Assembly: GCF_038397775.1 (NCBI RefSeq) | Contig: NZ_CP151650.1 | Location: forward strand, 1,860,001 to 1,924,000 | Length of the DNA: 64,000 bases | Direction: 5' to 3' | From: Pseudomonas sp. RC10 | GTDB lineage: Bacteria > Pseudomonadota > Gammaproteobacteria > Pseudomonadales > Pseudomonadaceae | Shown: positions 52,968-60,963 of the stretch, in pieces | How the letters are laid out: each line of letters begins with the position of its first letter | Position numbering within the stretch: position 1 is the stretch's first letter | Program-made: the position numbers and the translations under genes | The notes under the pieces: generated by a model | Told to the model about the DNA's origin: nothing | What the model saw: only the letters and a program-made list of their open reading frames with translations | Databases searched by the model: none

Positions 52968-53258
52968 ATGACCAAGGTAGGAACCGGCTTCATCGCAGCA
53001 CTCGCACTGCTCAGCGCCTTCACCGTTAACGCCAAGGAAACCCGCCTCACCGATGCGGCGATCGCCCAAATCCTCATCGAAGACTCCATCGCCAACTACT
53101 CCGGCAACTGCCCCTGCCCCTACAACGCCGCCCGTAATGGAAGCCGGTGTGGGAAGCGCAGCGCGTACAGCCGGCCGGGTGGGTATGCGCCGTTGTGCTT
53201 CAAAGAGGATGTGACGAAGGAGATGGTGCAGGAGTATCGAGCGCGGACGAAGGGATGA
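52968..53258 (+). CDS. Small exported cysteine-rich protein
   Basis: 96 residues with a signal peptide (MTKVGTGFIAALALLSAFTVNA) and a compact mature domain with four cysteines, NYSGNCPCPYNAARNGSRCG and GGYAPLCF, a conserved hypothetical motif in many proteobacteria. Two disulfides are likely. AAGGAATAGCC precedes the ATG. Function unknown. Confidence 0.8.
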   Translation: MTKVGTGFIAALALLSAFTVNAKETRLTDAAIAQILIEDSIANYSGNCPCPYNAARNGSRCGKRSAYSRPGGYAPLCFKEDVTKEMVQEYRARTKG

Positions 53259-53434
53259 TGTTTCGGGTTGTCGCCGCCGTGAAGTAGACGGGGCGGGGCA
53301 CAGGATGCTGATACTGCGTAGGACGTCTCCGAACCCTCAGTAAGGTCCGTCTGTTTCAGCCAAGTCCGCATTCCTTAATGCGAATCGCACCTTCAGAATC
53401 CAGCCCCTCATTACTGGTGCTAAGGGGAAGGGCG

Positions 53435-53671
53435 ATGACAATCCCTATGATTTTCGGCCTCGGCATGACAATCAACTGGCTGCTTGTCTACACGCTCAAG
53501 CCCCGTGCATGGCGAAAATGGTTGGGCTTGGGGCTGCTGATCTTTGGAGGCATTGCGATGTTCAAACTCAGAAGTCAAAGCAATGAAGCATCCCTGTCGT
53601 TTCTTATCGCCTTCATGATCGGATGGTCCCTGTTCTCGGCTCGCGACCGGTTCGCTCTGGAAGAGGACTAA
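53435..53671 (+). CDS. Small two-to-three-helix membrane protein, first of a pair
   Basis: 78 residues: hydrophobic N-terminus MTIPMIFGLGMTINWLLVYTL, a basic loop KPRAWRKWLGLGLLIFGG and a final helix FLIAFMIGWSLFSARDRF. AAGGGGAAGGGCG precedes the ATG at 53435. The next gene starts 5 bases after its stop and encodes a protein of the same size and topology. Function unknown. Confidence 0.7.
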   Translation: MTIPMIFGLGMTINWLLVYTLKPRAWRKWLGLGLLIFGGIAMFKLRSQSNEASLSFLIAFMIGWSLFSARDRFALEED

Positions 53672-53676
53672 ATCCG

Positions 53677-53916
53677 ATGCTCTTCATCCTCGGAATCTTC
53701 CTAACCTGCACCGCCTACTACCTGCTCGACCGAAAACTCATTCACAAATCCCCTCGAAAGTGGACTGGCCTTGTCCTCATAAGCGTTGGAGCCACAGCGA
53801 CCTTCACGCTCGATTCCCACATAGACGACTTCTTCATCTGGGGCTTCGTCGTCGCTTGGTGCATTGGCCTGGAACTGTTCTTCAACTGTGAGAAATACAA
53901 GGTTTACTACGGGTAG
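53677..53916 (+). CDS. Small membrane protein, second of a pair
   Basis: 79 residues with the same layout as its neighbour: MLFILGIFLTCTAYYLLDRKL, basic loop KSPRKWTGLVLISVG, then IDDFFIWGFVVAWCIGLELFF. AGAGGACTAAATCCG precedes the ATG. The shared K(P/S)xRKW-x-G-L-x-L-I pattern suggests an old duplication. The pair is probably one bicistronic unit. Confidence 0.68.
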   Translation: MLFILGIFLTCTAYYLLDRKLIHKSPRKWTGLVLISVGATATFTLDSHIDDFFIWGFVVAWCIGLELFFNCEKYKVYYG

Positions 53917-54373
53917 CGTTGGACGCCCGGCGCAGTGCAAAGGGGTTGCGCGATTAACATCTCATCCCCATCGCAGCACCTGAACCGCCATTCTCCACCA
54001 AGGCTCACGCGACTTCCGCTCGCTGGCGCCACTCGCACCTCATCCTGCAGGCACGGCACCACTTCATCGGTAATCCAGCGCTGCAACGTCCGATCCTCCC
54101 GGTTGGAGTGATACGTCAACAGCGCATACACCGACGACTCACTCACCACCAACGCCTCTTCTTCACCTTGCCAATCGACCAGCGTCACCACCCGACCCTG
54201 ATCCACATCCAGCTTGCGCGTCGTGCGCTCGTTCAGCGGCCAGCCCCCTGAGAAGGCCGAGATCGCCGGCGCAGAACCAGACTTCGGATTCCAGGAAGAA
54301 GATGCGTAGGGGGGGGGAGGTTGTGGCGGTGGAAGGTGGTGGGGGAGAGGGTCTTGGCAATGTCCGTATCTCT
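53907..54373 (-). pseudogene. Frameshifted Bro-N antirepressor-like gene
   Basis: Read across three frames this gives a Bro-N (phage antirepressor) domain: TLSPTTFHRHNLP, then LRIFFLESEVWFCAGDL, then GWPLNERTTRKLDVDQGRVV continuing into VVSESSVYALLTYHS and LQRWITDEVVPCLQ. The frame is lost at a run of nine C (minus strand, near 54309-54317) and again at a run of five G (near 54244-54248); one base fewer in each restores a single frame. Either a decayed prophage gene or homopolymer sequencing errors. The start is not determined. Confidence 0.75.
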
Positions 54374-54715
54374 TCTTGATAGCCTTCCATGGCTAAGGGT
54401 GTCGGGAGCTAAGAAACCCCAAAGTAGTAAACGGGCCGGACGTATTCCCCTCACGGGTCTTTTATTAGCCCAATCCCGACATAGCAGAGATTTTACGACG
54501 CGCAGGCGAGGGCCACAGGCGCAAAAAAGCCGCATCTATTGGGAGCGGGCTGGCCGCTACTTTTTGAGTTTCTGCTGCGTTTCTTACGCGCCGAGGCAGG
54601 GTAGGTGCCGACGCTCAACGTATCAAAAGCAGATGTTGTAGGACGCTTCCGAAGCCTAGTCCGTTGCGGGAGGAGCGAGGGAAAGGGACGTGCCTTCCCC
54701 TTGACGTGGACCAGA
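54374..54715. other. Intergenic region upstream of the Bro-N remnant
   Basis: 342 bases with no gene I can support. A minus-strand frame (to 54535) runs into the Bro-N fragment and could be its leader peptide or an overlapping phage-type gene, but has no start site. GGGGAATACG and CGGCTTTTTTGCGCC are visible on the minus strand. This marks the left edge of the AT-rich island. Confidence 0.45.
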
Positions 54716-55111
54716 TCAGATTGGTTGCCAGCTACTAATGCCAGGGCGATGTTCGCTTGTATTTGCTCGAATCAGGATGCAATGGAGCGAGCCTGCGTTA
54801 TCAAAACCGATGATGACATTGTCATCTTCTCTTGCTTGATCCATCACTTGGTTGCCCTGAAAGTAGAATCTGTATTCAGACCGGGTCTCATGGTTCTCAC
54901 GGGCGTCATACCACGTAGCCTTGGCCACTTGAGAAATGTCCTCGCCACGGATCGAAAACGTCGTAGAGAACTCTCTACGCTCGGGGCCAAAAATTTTTTT
55001 TAGCTCAGACACACCGTTGAATTCATGCTGGTTGGAGCGCTCGGGACGCGCTTCAACCGCAGAAAGCGTTTTAATGCAGGCGGGTTTGAGTACTATCGTT
55101 TTTTTTGACAT
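54716..55111 (-). CDS. Stand-alone EcoRII-N-like DNA-recognition protein
   Basis: 131 residues, start ATG preceded by AAGGACAAACGCG. The segment AKATWYDARENHETRSEYR (residues 63-81) parallels ARAIYYNSR followed by KTRNEKR in the EcoRII N-terminal domain, whose Arg94, Glu96 and Arg98 read CCWGG; Arg77, Glu79 and Arg81 correspond here. The strands NVIIGFDNAG and LHCILIRANT fit the B3-like barrel that follows. The EcoRII C-terminal nuclease domain is absent and is not encoded downstream. It is divergent from the Dcm-type gene. Family inference is from memory of EcoRII and needs a profile search. Confidence 0.6.
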   Translation of the reverse strand: MSKKTIVLKPACIKTLSAVEARPERSNQHEFNGVSELKKIFGPERREFSTTFSIRGEDISQVAKATWYDARENHETRSEYRFYFQGNQVMDQAREDDNVIIGFDNAGSLHCILIRANTSEHRPGISSWQPI

Positions 55112-55350
55112 CGCGTTTGTCCTTGATTGCGCTATTGAGATCTGCTCGGCCTGCCACTTGGGTCGTTGGAGTGTAGGCGTCCTAGGAAATGGTGGCATAC
55201 AGCCTTCAATTCAAGATGGCAGTCTGTTTTTTTTGGATCCATCCTATTTTGGAGACCTCAGGTGCTCAGAAAAGAACGATTTACATTTCACGATATAGGG
55301 ATAGAATGGTGACCATTCGTCACAGATTTGACCCAGAGGTCGCTGGATTC
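55112..55350. promoter_or_regulatory. Divergent control region between EcoRII-N-like and dcm-like genes
   Basis: About 240 AT-rich bases must contain both promoters. The methyltransferase has a helix-turn-helix-like N-terminus, and related methyltransferases can repress their own divergent region. An alternative methyltransferase start at ATG 55306 (AGGGATAGA upstream) would shorten this region. No clear palindromic operator recognised. Confidence 0.4.
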
Positions 55351-56778
55351 ATGTCCGCTACAAAATCCCCTACACTTGAATTTTTCCCAGCCATTGAGCT
55401 ATCTTCGGAGTTCGAGATGCATCCCGTCGAAGATATGGCGCTTATTCGAAAATTGCTTGAAATATACGATCAAGGCCAATTAGCAGCTAAATTAAAAGAA
55501 ATAGGGTCATCGCACTGCCGTGAGACAATAAATCGCTGGATGAAAGGGAAGGCCTCTCCGCGCTTGAATTATCGCGAGCACACATATCTGCATTCGCTAC
55601 TTCCCGTACGACCAAAATATAAGAGCTTATTTACATTCATTGATTTGTTTGCAGGGATTGGCGGCATTAGGAAAGGATTTGAATCCATTGGGGGTGAATG
55701 TGTGTTTACGTCTGAATGGAATCCGTATGCGGTAAGAACCTATAAAGCTAATCATTTCTGCGACCCTAATAATCATACATTCAATAAGGATATTCGTAGT
55801 ATAACGTTATCGGATGCTCCGGGTGTTAGCGATGAAGAGGCATATCAAAATATTAAACAGAAAATTCCAGATCACGATGTGTTGCTCGCCGGTTTTCCAT
55901 GCCAGCCATTCTCGCTAGCTGGAGTTTCAAAGAAAAATTCTCTCGGACGTAAGCATGGGTTTGAATGTGAAACCCAAGGAACATTATTTTTTGACGTTGC
56001 TCGTATTATCGCAGCAAAACGGCCTGCGGCTTTTCTGCTGGAAAATGTAAAGAATCTTAAGAGTCATGATAAGGGCAATACCTTTCGAGTAATTTGTGAA
56101 GCTTTGGATGAGTTAGGATATTCTGTCGCAGATGTTGACGCGCCTAAAGGAAACGATCCAAAAATTATAGATGCTAAACATTTCCTTCCTCAGCACCGTG
56201 AGCGTATTGTTTTAGTTGGATTCCGTCGTGATTTGAATGTCCACGGCGGATTTACCTTGCGCGATGTTTTGAAATTAATTCCAAGTCATCGCCCTAGTTT
56301 TGGGGATTTGTTAGATGAGAGTTATGATTCGAAATACATTCTCACTCCTGGGCTGTGGGACTATCTATATAAATATGCAGAAAAGCATCGTAAGAAGGGT
56401 AATGGCTTTGGGTTTGGATTAACTAGGGCAAATGACATTGCTCGCACGCTTTCCGCTAGATACCATAAAGATGGTTCTGAGATTTTAGTTGACAGAGGGT
56501 TTGTGGAAAGCCTTGAATTTAATGGTGAGTTCAACCAGCTACATAGGCCTAGAAGGCTTACTCCTCAAGAGTGCTCGAGACTAATGGGTTTCGATAAGCC
56601 GGGGGAAAGTAAGTTTATTATTCCTGTTTCTGATACTCAAGCCTACAGGCAATTTGGGAATTCTGTCGCCGTGCCAGTATTCGAAGCTGTTGCACATTTG
56701 ATGAAAGACCGAATCTTGGCTGCGAAAGCTAAATTATCTGATGAAAGACATCAGTTAGAGTTTTCACTGCCTAATTGA
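55351..56778 (+). CDS. dcm: DNA (cytosine-5) methyltransferase, Dcm type
   Basis: 475 residues, close to the 472 of Escherichia coli Dcm when started at ATG 55351. N-terminal helical region with [17 protein letters not shown], then motif [21 protein letters not shown], motif [16 protein letters not shown] with the catalytic Cys, motif VI ENVKNL, motif [15 protein letters not shown], the target-recognition region, and motifs IX-X ([22 protein letters not shown]). The match to Dcm includes the recognition region, so 5-methylation of the inner C of CCWGG is predicted. It protects DNA against a CCWGG nuclease. AT-rich codon use marks it as acquired. Confidence 0.93.
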   Translation: MSATKSPTLEFFPAIELSSEFEMHPVEDMALIRKLLEIYDQGQLAAKLKEIGSSHCRETINRWMKGKASPRLNYREHTYLHSLLPVRPKYKSLFTFIDLFAGIGGIRKGFESIGGECVFTSEWNPYAVRTYKANHFCDPNNHTFNKDIRSITLSDAPGVSDEEAYQNIKQKIPDHDVLLAGFPCQPFSLAGVSKKNSLGRKHGFECETQGTLFFDVARIIAAKRPAAFLLENVKNLKSHDKGNTFRVICEALDELGYSVADVDAPKGNDPKIIDAKHFLPQHRERIVLVGFRRDLNVHGGFTLRDVLKLIPSHRPSFGDLLDESYDSKYILTPGLWDYLYKYAEKHRKKGNGFGFGLTRANDIARTLSARYHKDGSEILVDRGFVESLEFNGEFNQLHRPRRLTPQECSRLMGFDKPGESKFIIPVSDTQAYRQFGNSVAVPVFEAVAHLMKDRILAAKAKLSDERHQLEFSLPN

Positions 56779-56800
56779 GTGTATTGATACGATTTATATG

Positions 56801-56827
56801 CAGTTCGGGCATTTTTATGCCCGACTG
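56801..56827. promoter_or_regulatory. Hairpin between dcm and vsr genes
   Basis: CAGTTCGGGCAT and ATGCCCGACTG pair with a single bulged T and a loop of four T residues, 22 bases after the dcm stop and 21 before the vsr start. No T-run follows. It may trim or stabilise mRNA and set the dcm-to-vsr expression ratio. Confidence 0.5.
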
Positions 56828-56847
56828 CCCTAGCGAGGTGTAGTGTT

Positions 56848-57318
56848 TTGACTGATATTGTCGATGCTGCAATTCGATCTAAAATGATGTCTGGCATTAA
56901 GGCTAAAAATACTTTGCCTGAAGTGTTGGTTCGTAAAGGATTACATTCCCGAGGCATACGGTTCCGTATTCATGCCGATAATCTGCCTGGAAAACCTGAT
57001 TTAGTGCTGCGGAAGTATAGCGCGGTCATATTTATACATGGTTGCTTTTGGCATGGTCACGCATGTAGGTATTTTAAAGTTCCAAAGACTAGAAGTGAAT
57101 TCTGGATCTCCAAGATTCAAAGTAACCAACAGCGCGATCAACTCCATATTGATGAGCTAAGTGAGGCTGGGTGGCGTGTGATGGTAGTCTGGGAGTGTGC
57201 TACCAGACTAATGAGGAAGGGCCACGAAGCAAATCTTGTTGATTTGATTGTTAAATGGTTGAATGGAAGCGGATGTTTTGCTCAAATTGATGAGCATACC
57301 CTTGGAGGCAGTGAATAA
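56848..57318 (+). CDS. vsr: Very-short-patch repair endonuclease
   Basis: 156 residues; nicks the T strand at T:G mismatches made when 5-methylcytosine in CCWGG deaminates. Start is TTG with GAGGTG upstream. Family motifs are intact: TRSKMMSGIKAKNT-like N-terminus (AIRSKMMSGI), PGKPDLVLRKY with catalytic Asp, IFIHGCFWHGHAC with the metal-linked His, and FWISKIQSN, GWRVMVVWECA. It follows the dcm-type gene as in Escherichia coli. It shares the AT-rich composition. Confidence 0.93.
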   Translation: MTDIVDAAIRSKMMSGIKAKNTLPEVLVRKGLHSRGIRFRIHADNLPGKPDLVLRKYSAVIFIHGCFWHGHACRYFKVPKTRSEFWISKIQSNQQRDQLHIDELSEAGWRVMVVWECATRLMRKGHEANLVDLIVKWLNGSGCFAQIDEHTLGGSE

Positions 57319-57389
57319 GCGTTGATTTAAATTGATTTCTGTAGAGCGATCCAGATAGTCGTCTAGATCGCTCTAATAGATCGCTTATC

Positions 57390-59186
57390 TCAACTTGAGG
57401 ATTTTCTTCGATCAAAGAACGTTCGCAAAAGAATAACTTCAATAGGGTCTATCCCTGGAACTGGTACTGTAAGTGTATGAGTTGCTCCTGAAAAAAAGCC
57501 TACGGCTATTGAATCTAGGTCAAATCCAGAGTTTTTTAACGCTTGTTCATTAGCATCCCATGCGATCAGTAAATTGATGTCTGAGAAATTTTTCTGCTTT
57601 TCTTGAAGATCTTTGATCAAAGAGTCCAAGTTGTGCTTGAATTCTATTATCGAGTCTACCACTTGGCCGTCAGGTGAAGTGTATATGGTATGCATATCAT
57701 ATCGCGCAGAATAGCCGGTCTTCAGTGTTTGGTATCCTTTAATTACCCCTGCGCCCAAAAGTTCGTGAAATATAGCGGCGACAGCTGCCTCCTGATTATT
57801 AGGGATTTTCGCATACTGAATATGTGATTCATTAAGGTCTGCTAGGCCTTTCGCCGCAACCCATTCCGCTTGAAGTTCTAACTTCCGCTGGATGCTCGTT
57901 TTTTGTGCTTCTGAAGGTGTCGCTCTTGCATCCCCTTGGTAGACAGCAATATCTTCGAATTTGCTGAATACTTCTGATACTGCTGCTTGGAGGCGTCGCA
58001 CATATTTGTAGTGTAGAGACTTTCTTCCTAGATCAAATTTCAGATCTGATGACTCTACCAAGAAAAAACACCTCTTATAATAGGCTGGGTACCTACCTCC
58101 TGGCTTGGGCTCAATTTTCATCCCCGTAGGCATTCCCTTTGTGCCAACAAATATTCCGCTTTGGAAAAGAGTGGCTCCTTCCGATTCATCCTCGTCGCTA
58201 GAGCATAATGCTAAAGTGGATTTCGATAATTGTTTAAATGTATCGTTATCTGGGAACATCACGCCATACACGTCAATAGACCAGCCATCTATTGCCCGGC
58301 GTTCAGATACATAAACGGTCTTCGAGCCAAGATACTTGCGTTTAGCTGATGCATCGTTCTTACTTACGAACGCGTCTCTAACCGTTTGTAGTGGGATTCT
58401 ATTGCTAGCTGTGACTAGTTCGTGAGGTTTAGTATAGGTACTATCGATTTTTTCTGTAGATGAGCCAGACGGTAGGTTTGTAGTTAGATAGAAATCGAAC
58501 TCCAACGCCTCCGCGGGGTTAAAGAGCTGGCTAGTTACACCAGCTGCGGTGCGGCTTAGAATCAGGACCTTTAGCTGTTGAGCTGTGAGGTGGAAAATAC
58601 TTGTATCATCACTGGGTGTAATGTTTCCCACTGAAATTTTTGTGTAGGAGTCGAGTGGATATGTGGATTGAGTATCGTTGGATATGTTAAGATTTACACT
58701 GTATTTTTCTGGTAAACCTTGAATGTTTTGGTCTGCTGAGAAGAATGGTTTGTTACTGCCGGGATAGTCATTGAGCCAATTCTGTGCTGCGACTACGCTT
58801 CCGCCGTAAGCTTCCTTACCTGCGATTCGGCTTGTAATTAAAAAATTGTTTCCTGAGAAAACAGCATACGTTAGCCCAACTCCTTTCTCACCCACCTCCT
58901 TTCCAATCCCATCTTTGTCCCCTCCTCCAGGGGCGAGCATTTCATGTATCTTTTCGCTAGGTATTCCAATGCCGTTGTCTAATGCTGAAACACTGTTGTT
59001 AGAGGAGTCGATCTCAAGGTGGATAAAAAAAGGGCCTAGCGCGCCGGTTTGTTTTTTTCTGCTGATAGCATCGCGAGAGTTCTGCAAGAGTTCAGCCAAT
59101 AGATCCCAGTAGTGATGATAGCTATCTCTTATTCCTCGGATCTCTTTTCTGATAGCCACGTCGCTGCGATTGCTAAGGAAATCCAT
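57390..59186 (-). CDS. GHKL ATPase fused to a PD-(D/E)XK-like nuclease domain
   Basis: 598 residues, convergent with vsr. The N-terminal GHKL/Hsp90-type ATPase has ELLQNSRDA (Glu32, Asn36), DNGIGIP (70-76) and GEKGVGL (99-105), and a transducer-like middle domain follows. Near the C-terminus RYDMHT (Asp497) and VVDSIIEFK (Glu515, Lys517) give D-x17-E-x-K, as in PD-(D/E)XK nucleases, followed by INLLIAWDANE. GHKL ATPases of MutL/MORC type linked to methylase genes are known from comparative genomics. This one likely is an ATP-gated nuclease or regulator acting with the recognition protein. GAGGCAAAGTAA precedes the ATG. Confidence 0.82.
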   Translation of the reverse strand: MDFLSNRSDVAIRKEIRGIRDSYHHYWDLLAELLQNSRDAISRKKQTGALGPFFIHLEIDSSNNSVSALDNGIGIPSEKIHEMLAPGGGDKDGIGKEVGEKGVGLTYAVFSGNNFLITSRIAGKEAYGGSVVAAQNWLNDYPGSNKPFFSADQNIQGLPEKYSVNLNISNDTQSTYPLDSYTKISVGNITPSDDTSIFHLTAQQLKVLILSRTAAGVTSQLFNPAEALEFDFYLTTNLPSGSSTEKIDSTYTKPHELVTASNRIPLQTVRDAFVSKNDASAKRKYLGSKTVYVSERRAIDGWSIDVYGVMFPDNDTFKQLSKSTLALCSSDEDESEGATLFQSGIFVGTKGMPTGMKIEPKPGGRYPAYYKRCFFLVESSDLKFDLGRKSLHYKYVRRLQAAVSEVFSKFEDIAVYQGDARATPSEAQKTSIQRKLELQAEWVAAKGLADLNESHIQYAKIPNNQEAAVAAIFHELLGAGVIKGYQTLKTGYSARYDMHTIYTSPDGQVVDSIIEFKHNLDSLIKDLQEKQKNFSDINLLIAWDANEQALKNSGFDLDSIAVGFFSGATHTLTVPVPGIDPIEVILLRTFFDRRKSSS

Positions 59187-59293
59187 TTACTTTGCCTCGA
59201 ATTAGGGTGTTTGATGGAAGGGCTGGTTGTTCACATATGTATCATGATTTATTAGAAAGGCGGTCAACACTTTCTGTAGTGGTTATTCAATCT

Positions 59294-59330
59294 ACAAAAA
59301 AGCCAAGAGGATTATTCCTCCCCTTGGCTC
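59294..59330 (-). terminator. Intrinsic terminator of nrdB
   Basis: AGCCAAG...CTTGGCT stem with inner GAGG/CCTC pairing, followed on the minus strand by TTTTTTG, 29 bases after the nrdB stop. It also marks the right edge of the AT-rich island. Confidence 0.88.
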
Positions 59331-59358
59331 AGTGTTGTAGCGAATAATTTGTGGGTAA

Positions 59359-60606
59359 TCAATCCCAGCTCAAAGCCCCACCCGTCTGATACTCAATCAC
59401 TCGCGTCTCAAAGAAGTTCTTCTCTTTCTTCAAGTCCATGATCTCGCTCATCCAAGGGAACGGGTTCGTAGTCCCTGGATACTCCTCCTTCAACCCAATC
59501 TGCGACAACCGACGGTTAGCGATGAACTTCAGATAGTCCTCCATCATCGCCGCATTCATACCCAGCACCCCACGAGGCATGGTGTCGCGGGCGTATTCGA
59601 TCTCCAGCTGGGTGCCTTGCAGGATCATTTGCGAGGCTTCTTCCTTCAGTTCGGCGTCCCATAGGTGTGGGTTTTCGATTTTGATCTGGTTGATCACGTC
59701 GATGCCGAAGTTCAGGTGCATGGATTCGTCGCGCAGGATGTATTGGAACTGTTCTGCGACGCCGGTCATTTTGTTGCGGCGGCCCATGGAGAGGATTTGG
59801 GTGAAGCCGCAGTAGAAGAAGATGCCTTCCAGAACGCAGTAGTAGGCGATCAGGTTGCGCAGCAGTTCTTTGTCGGTCTCGACGGTGCCGGTGTTGAATT
59901 CCGGGTCGGAGATGGCGCGGGTGTATTTGAGGCCCCAGGCGGCTTTTTTCGCGACTGACGGGATCTCGTGGTACATGTTGAAGATCTCGCCTTCGTCCAT
60001 GCCCAGGGATTCGATGCAGTACTGGTAGGCGTGGGTGTGGATCGCTTCCTCGAAGGCCTGGCGCAGGATGTACTGGCGGCATTCAGGGTTGGTGATGAGG
60101 CGATACACGGCCAGCGCGAGGTTGTTGGCAACCAGAGAGTCGGCGGTGGAGAAGAAGCCGAGGTTGCGCATGACGATGCGGCGTTCGTCGTCGGTCAGGC
60201 CTTCCGGGTTACGCCATACGGCGATATCGGCGGTCATGTTGACTTCTTGCGGCATCCAGTGGTTTGCGCAGCCGTCGAGGTACTTCTGCCAGGCCCAGTC
60301 GTACTTGAAAGGCACGAGTTGGTTGAGGTCGGCGCGGCAGTTGATCATGCGCTTTTCGTCGACAGCAACGCGCGCGGCGGAGCCTTCGAGTTCAGCCAGA
60401 CCTTCGGCGATGTCGAGTTTGTCCAGCGCGGCTTTGGCGCGGGCGATGGCAGCGGAGTCGTTGGCACTGACGGCGCGTGCATCGCGAGCGGCAGCACCAC
60501 CGGCGCTGTCGAGTTTGTCCATGGCAGCTTCCGAAGCGTGGCCAGCGTTGGCGCCTTTGGCGGGTTCAGCGGCGTCTTCTTTGTCGAATTCGTCCCAGCT
60601 CAGCAT
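59359..60606 (-). CDS. nrdB: Class Ia ribonucleotide reductase, beta subunit
   Basis: 415-residue small subunit that holds the diiron-tyrosyl radical cofactor for deoxyribonucleotide synthesis. The metal and radical region includes [23 protein letters not shown] and [10 protein letters not shown] with the iron-ligand Glu and His residues. The N-terminal 75 residues are an Ala/Lys-rich extension beyond the Escherichia coli protein, typical of pseudomonads. It ends GGALSWD, the C-terminal tail that docks on NrdA. AGGAGACTC precedes the start. Confidence 0.95.
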   Translation of the reverse strand: MLSWDEFDKEDAAEPAKGANAGHASEAAMDKLDSAGGAAARDARAVSANDSAAIARAKAALDKLDIAEGLAELEGSAARVAVDEKRMINCRADLNQLVPFKYDWAWQKYLDGCANHWMPQEVNMTADIAVWRNPEGLTDDERRIVMRNLGFFSTADSLVANNLALAVYRLITNPECRQYILRQAFEEAIHTHAYQYCIESLGMDEGEIFNMYHEIPSVAKKAAWGLKYTRAISDPEFNTGTVETDKELLRNLIAYYCVLEGIFFYCGFTQILSMGRRNKMTGVAEQFQYILRDESMHLNFGIDVINQIKIENPHLWDAELKEEASQMILQGTQLEIEYARDTMPRGVLGMNAAMMEDYLKFIANRRLSQIGLKEEYPGTTNPFPWMSEIMDLKKEKNFFETRVIEYQTGGALSWD

Positions 60607-60963
60607 GACGATGAGTCTCCTGCGTGAGGGTCAGTAGTAGTGACTGACCGGGTGGATCTTGAGTGTTGGTTGCGTATCAGGCGTTGCACGCAAAGAACAT
60701 GAATAGGTGAGGGGTGGCCCTCGGTGTTTCTTCTTTTGAGTGTCGATTCGGGAATCGCCGGTGCATGGACTGGCGTATTCGCGAGCAAGCTCACTCCTAC
60801 AGGTGTGCGGTGCAGGGCCGTTTGCAGTGGTCCGGTTTGCGGGTGGTGGCGGTTTTGAAGACGCTGCCACCGGCGAGCCGGACTGCTACATGTGTTGTGT
60901 CAGCGACTCCAGGGTGTCTGGCTCGCGGGCAAGCGCGCTCCTACAGAAGGAGCGCGATTTGCC
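60607..60963. repeat. nrdA-nrdB intergenic region with REP half-copies
   Basis: 357 bases without a gene. It holds TCGCGAGCAAGCTCACTCCTACAGG (60779-60803, in two REP halves), a second-type REP relative at 60863-60892, and GGCTCGCGGGCAAGCGCGCTCCTACAG (about 60920-60946). Two copies of the first type face the same way, unlike the paired elements elsewhere. Such a gap allows different amounts of NrdA and NrdB. Confidence 0.7.

Noticed and set aside
53907..59186. Intact prophage around the Bro-N remnant and methylase island
   Set aside because: No integrase, structural or lysis genes and no tRNA attachment site are present; only one phage-type gene fragment.
60607..60963. CRISPR-like array from the repeated elements between nrdA and nrdB
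   Set aside because: Copies are few, diverged, irregularly spaced and match the REP families elsewhere; no cas genes.
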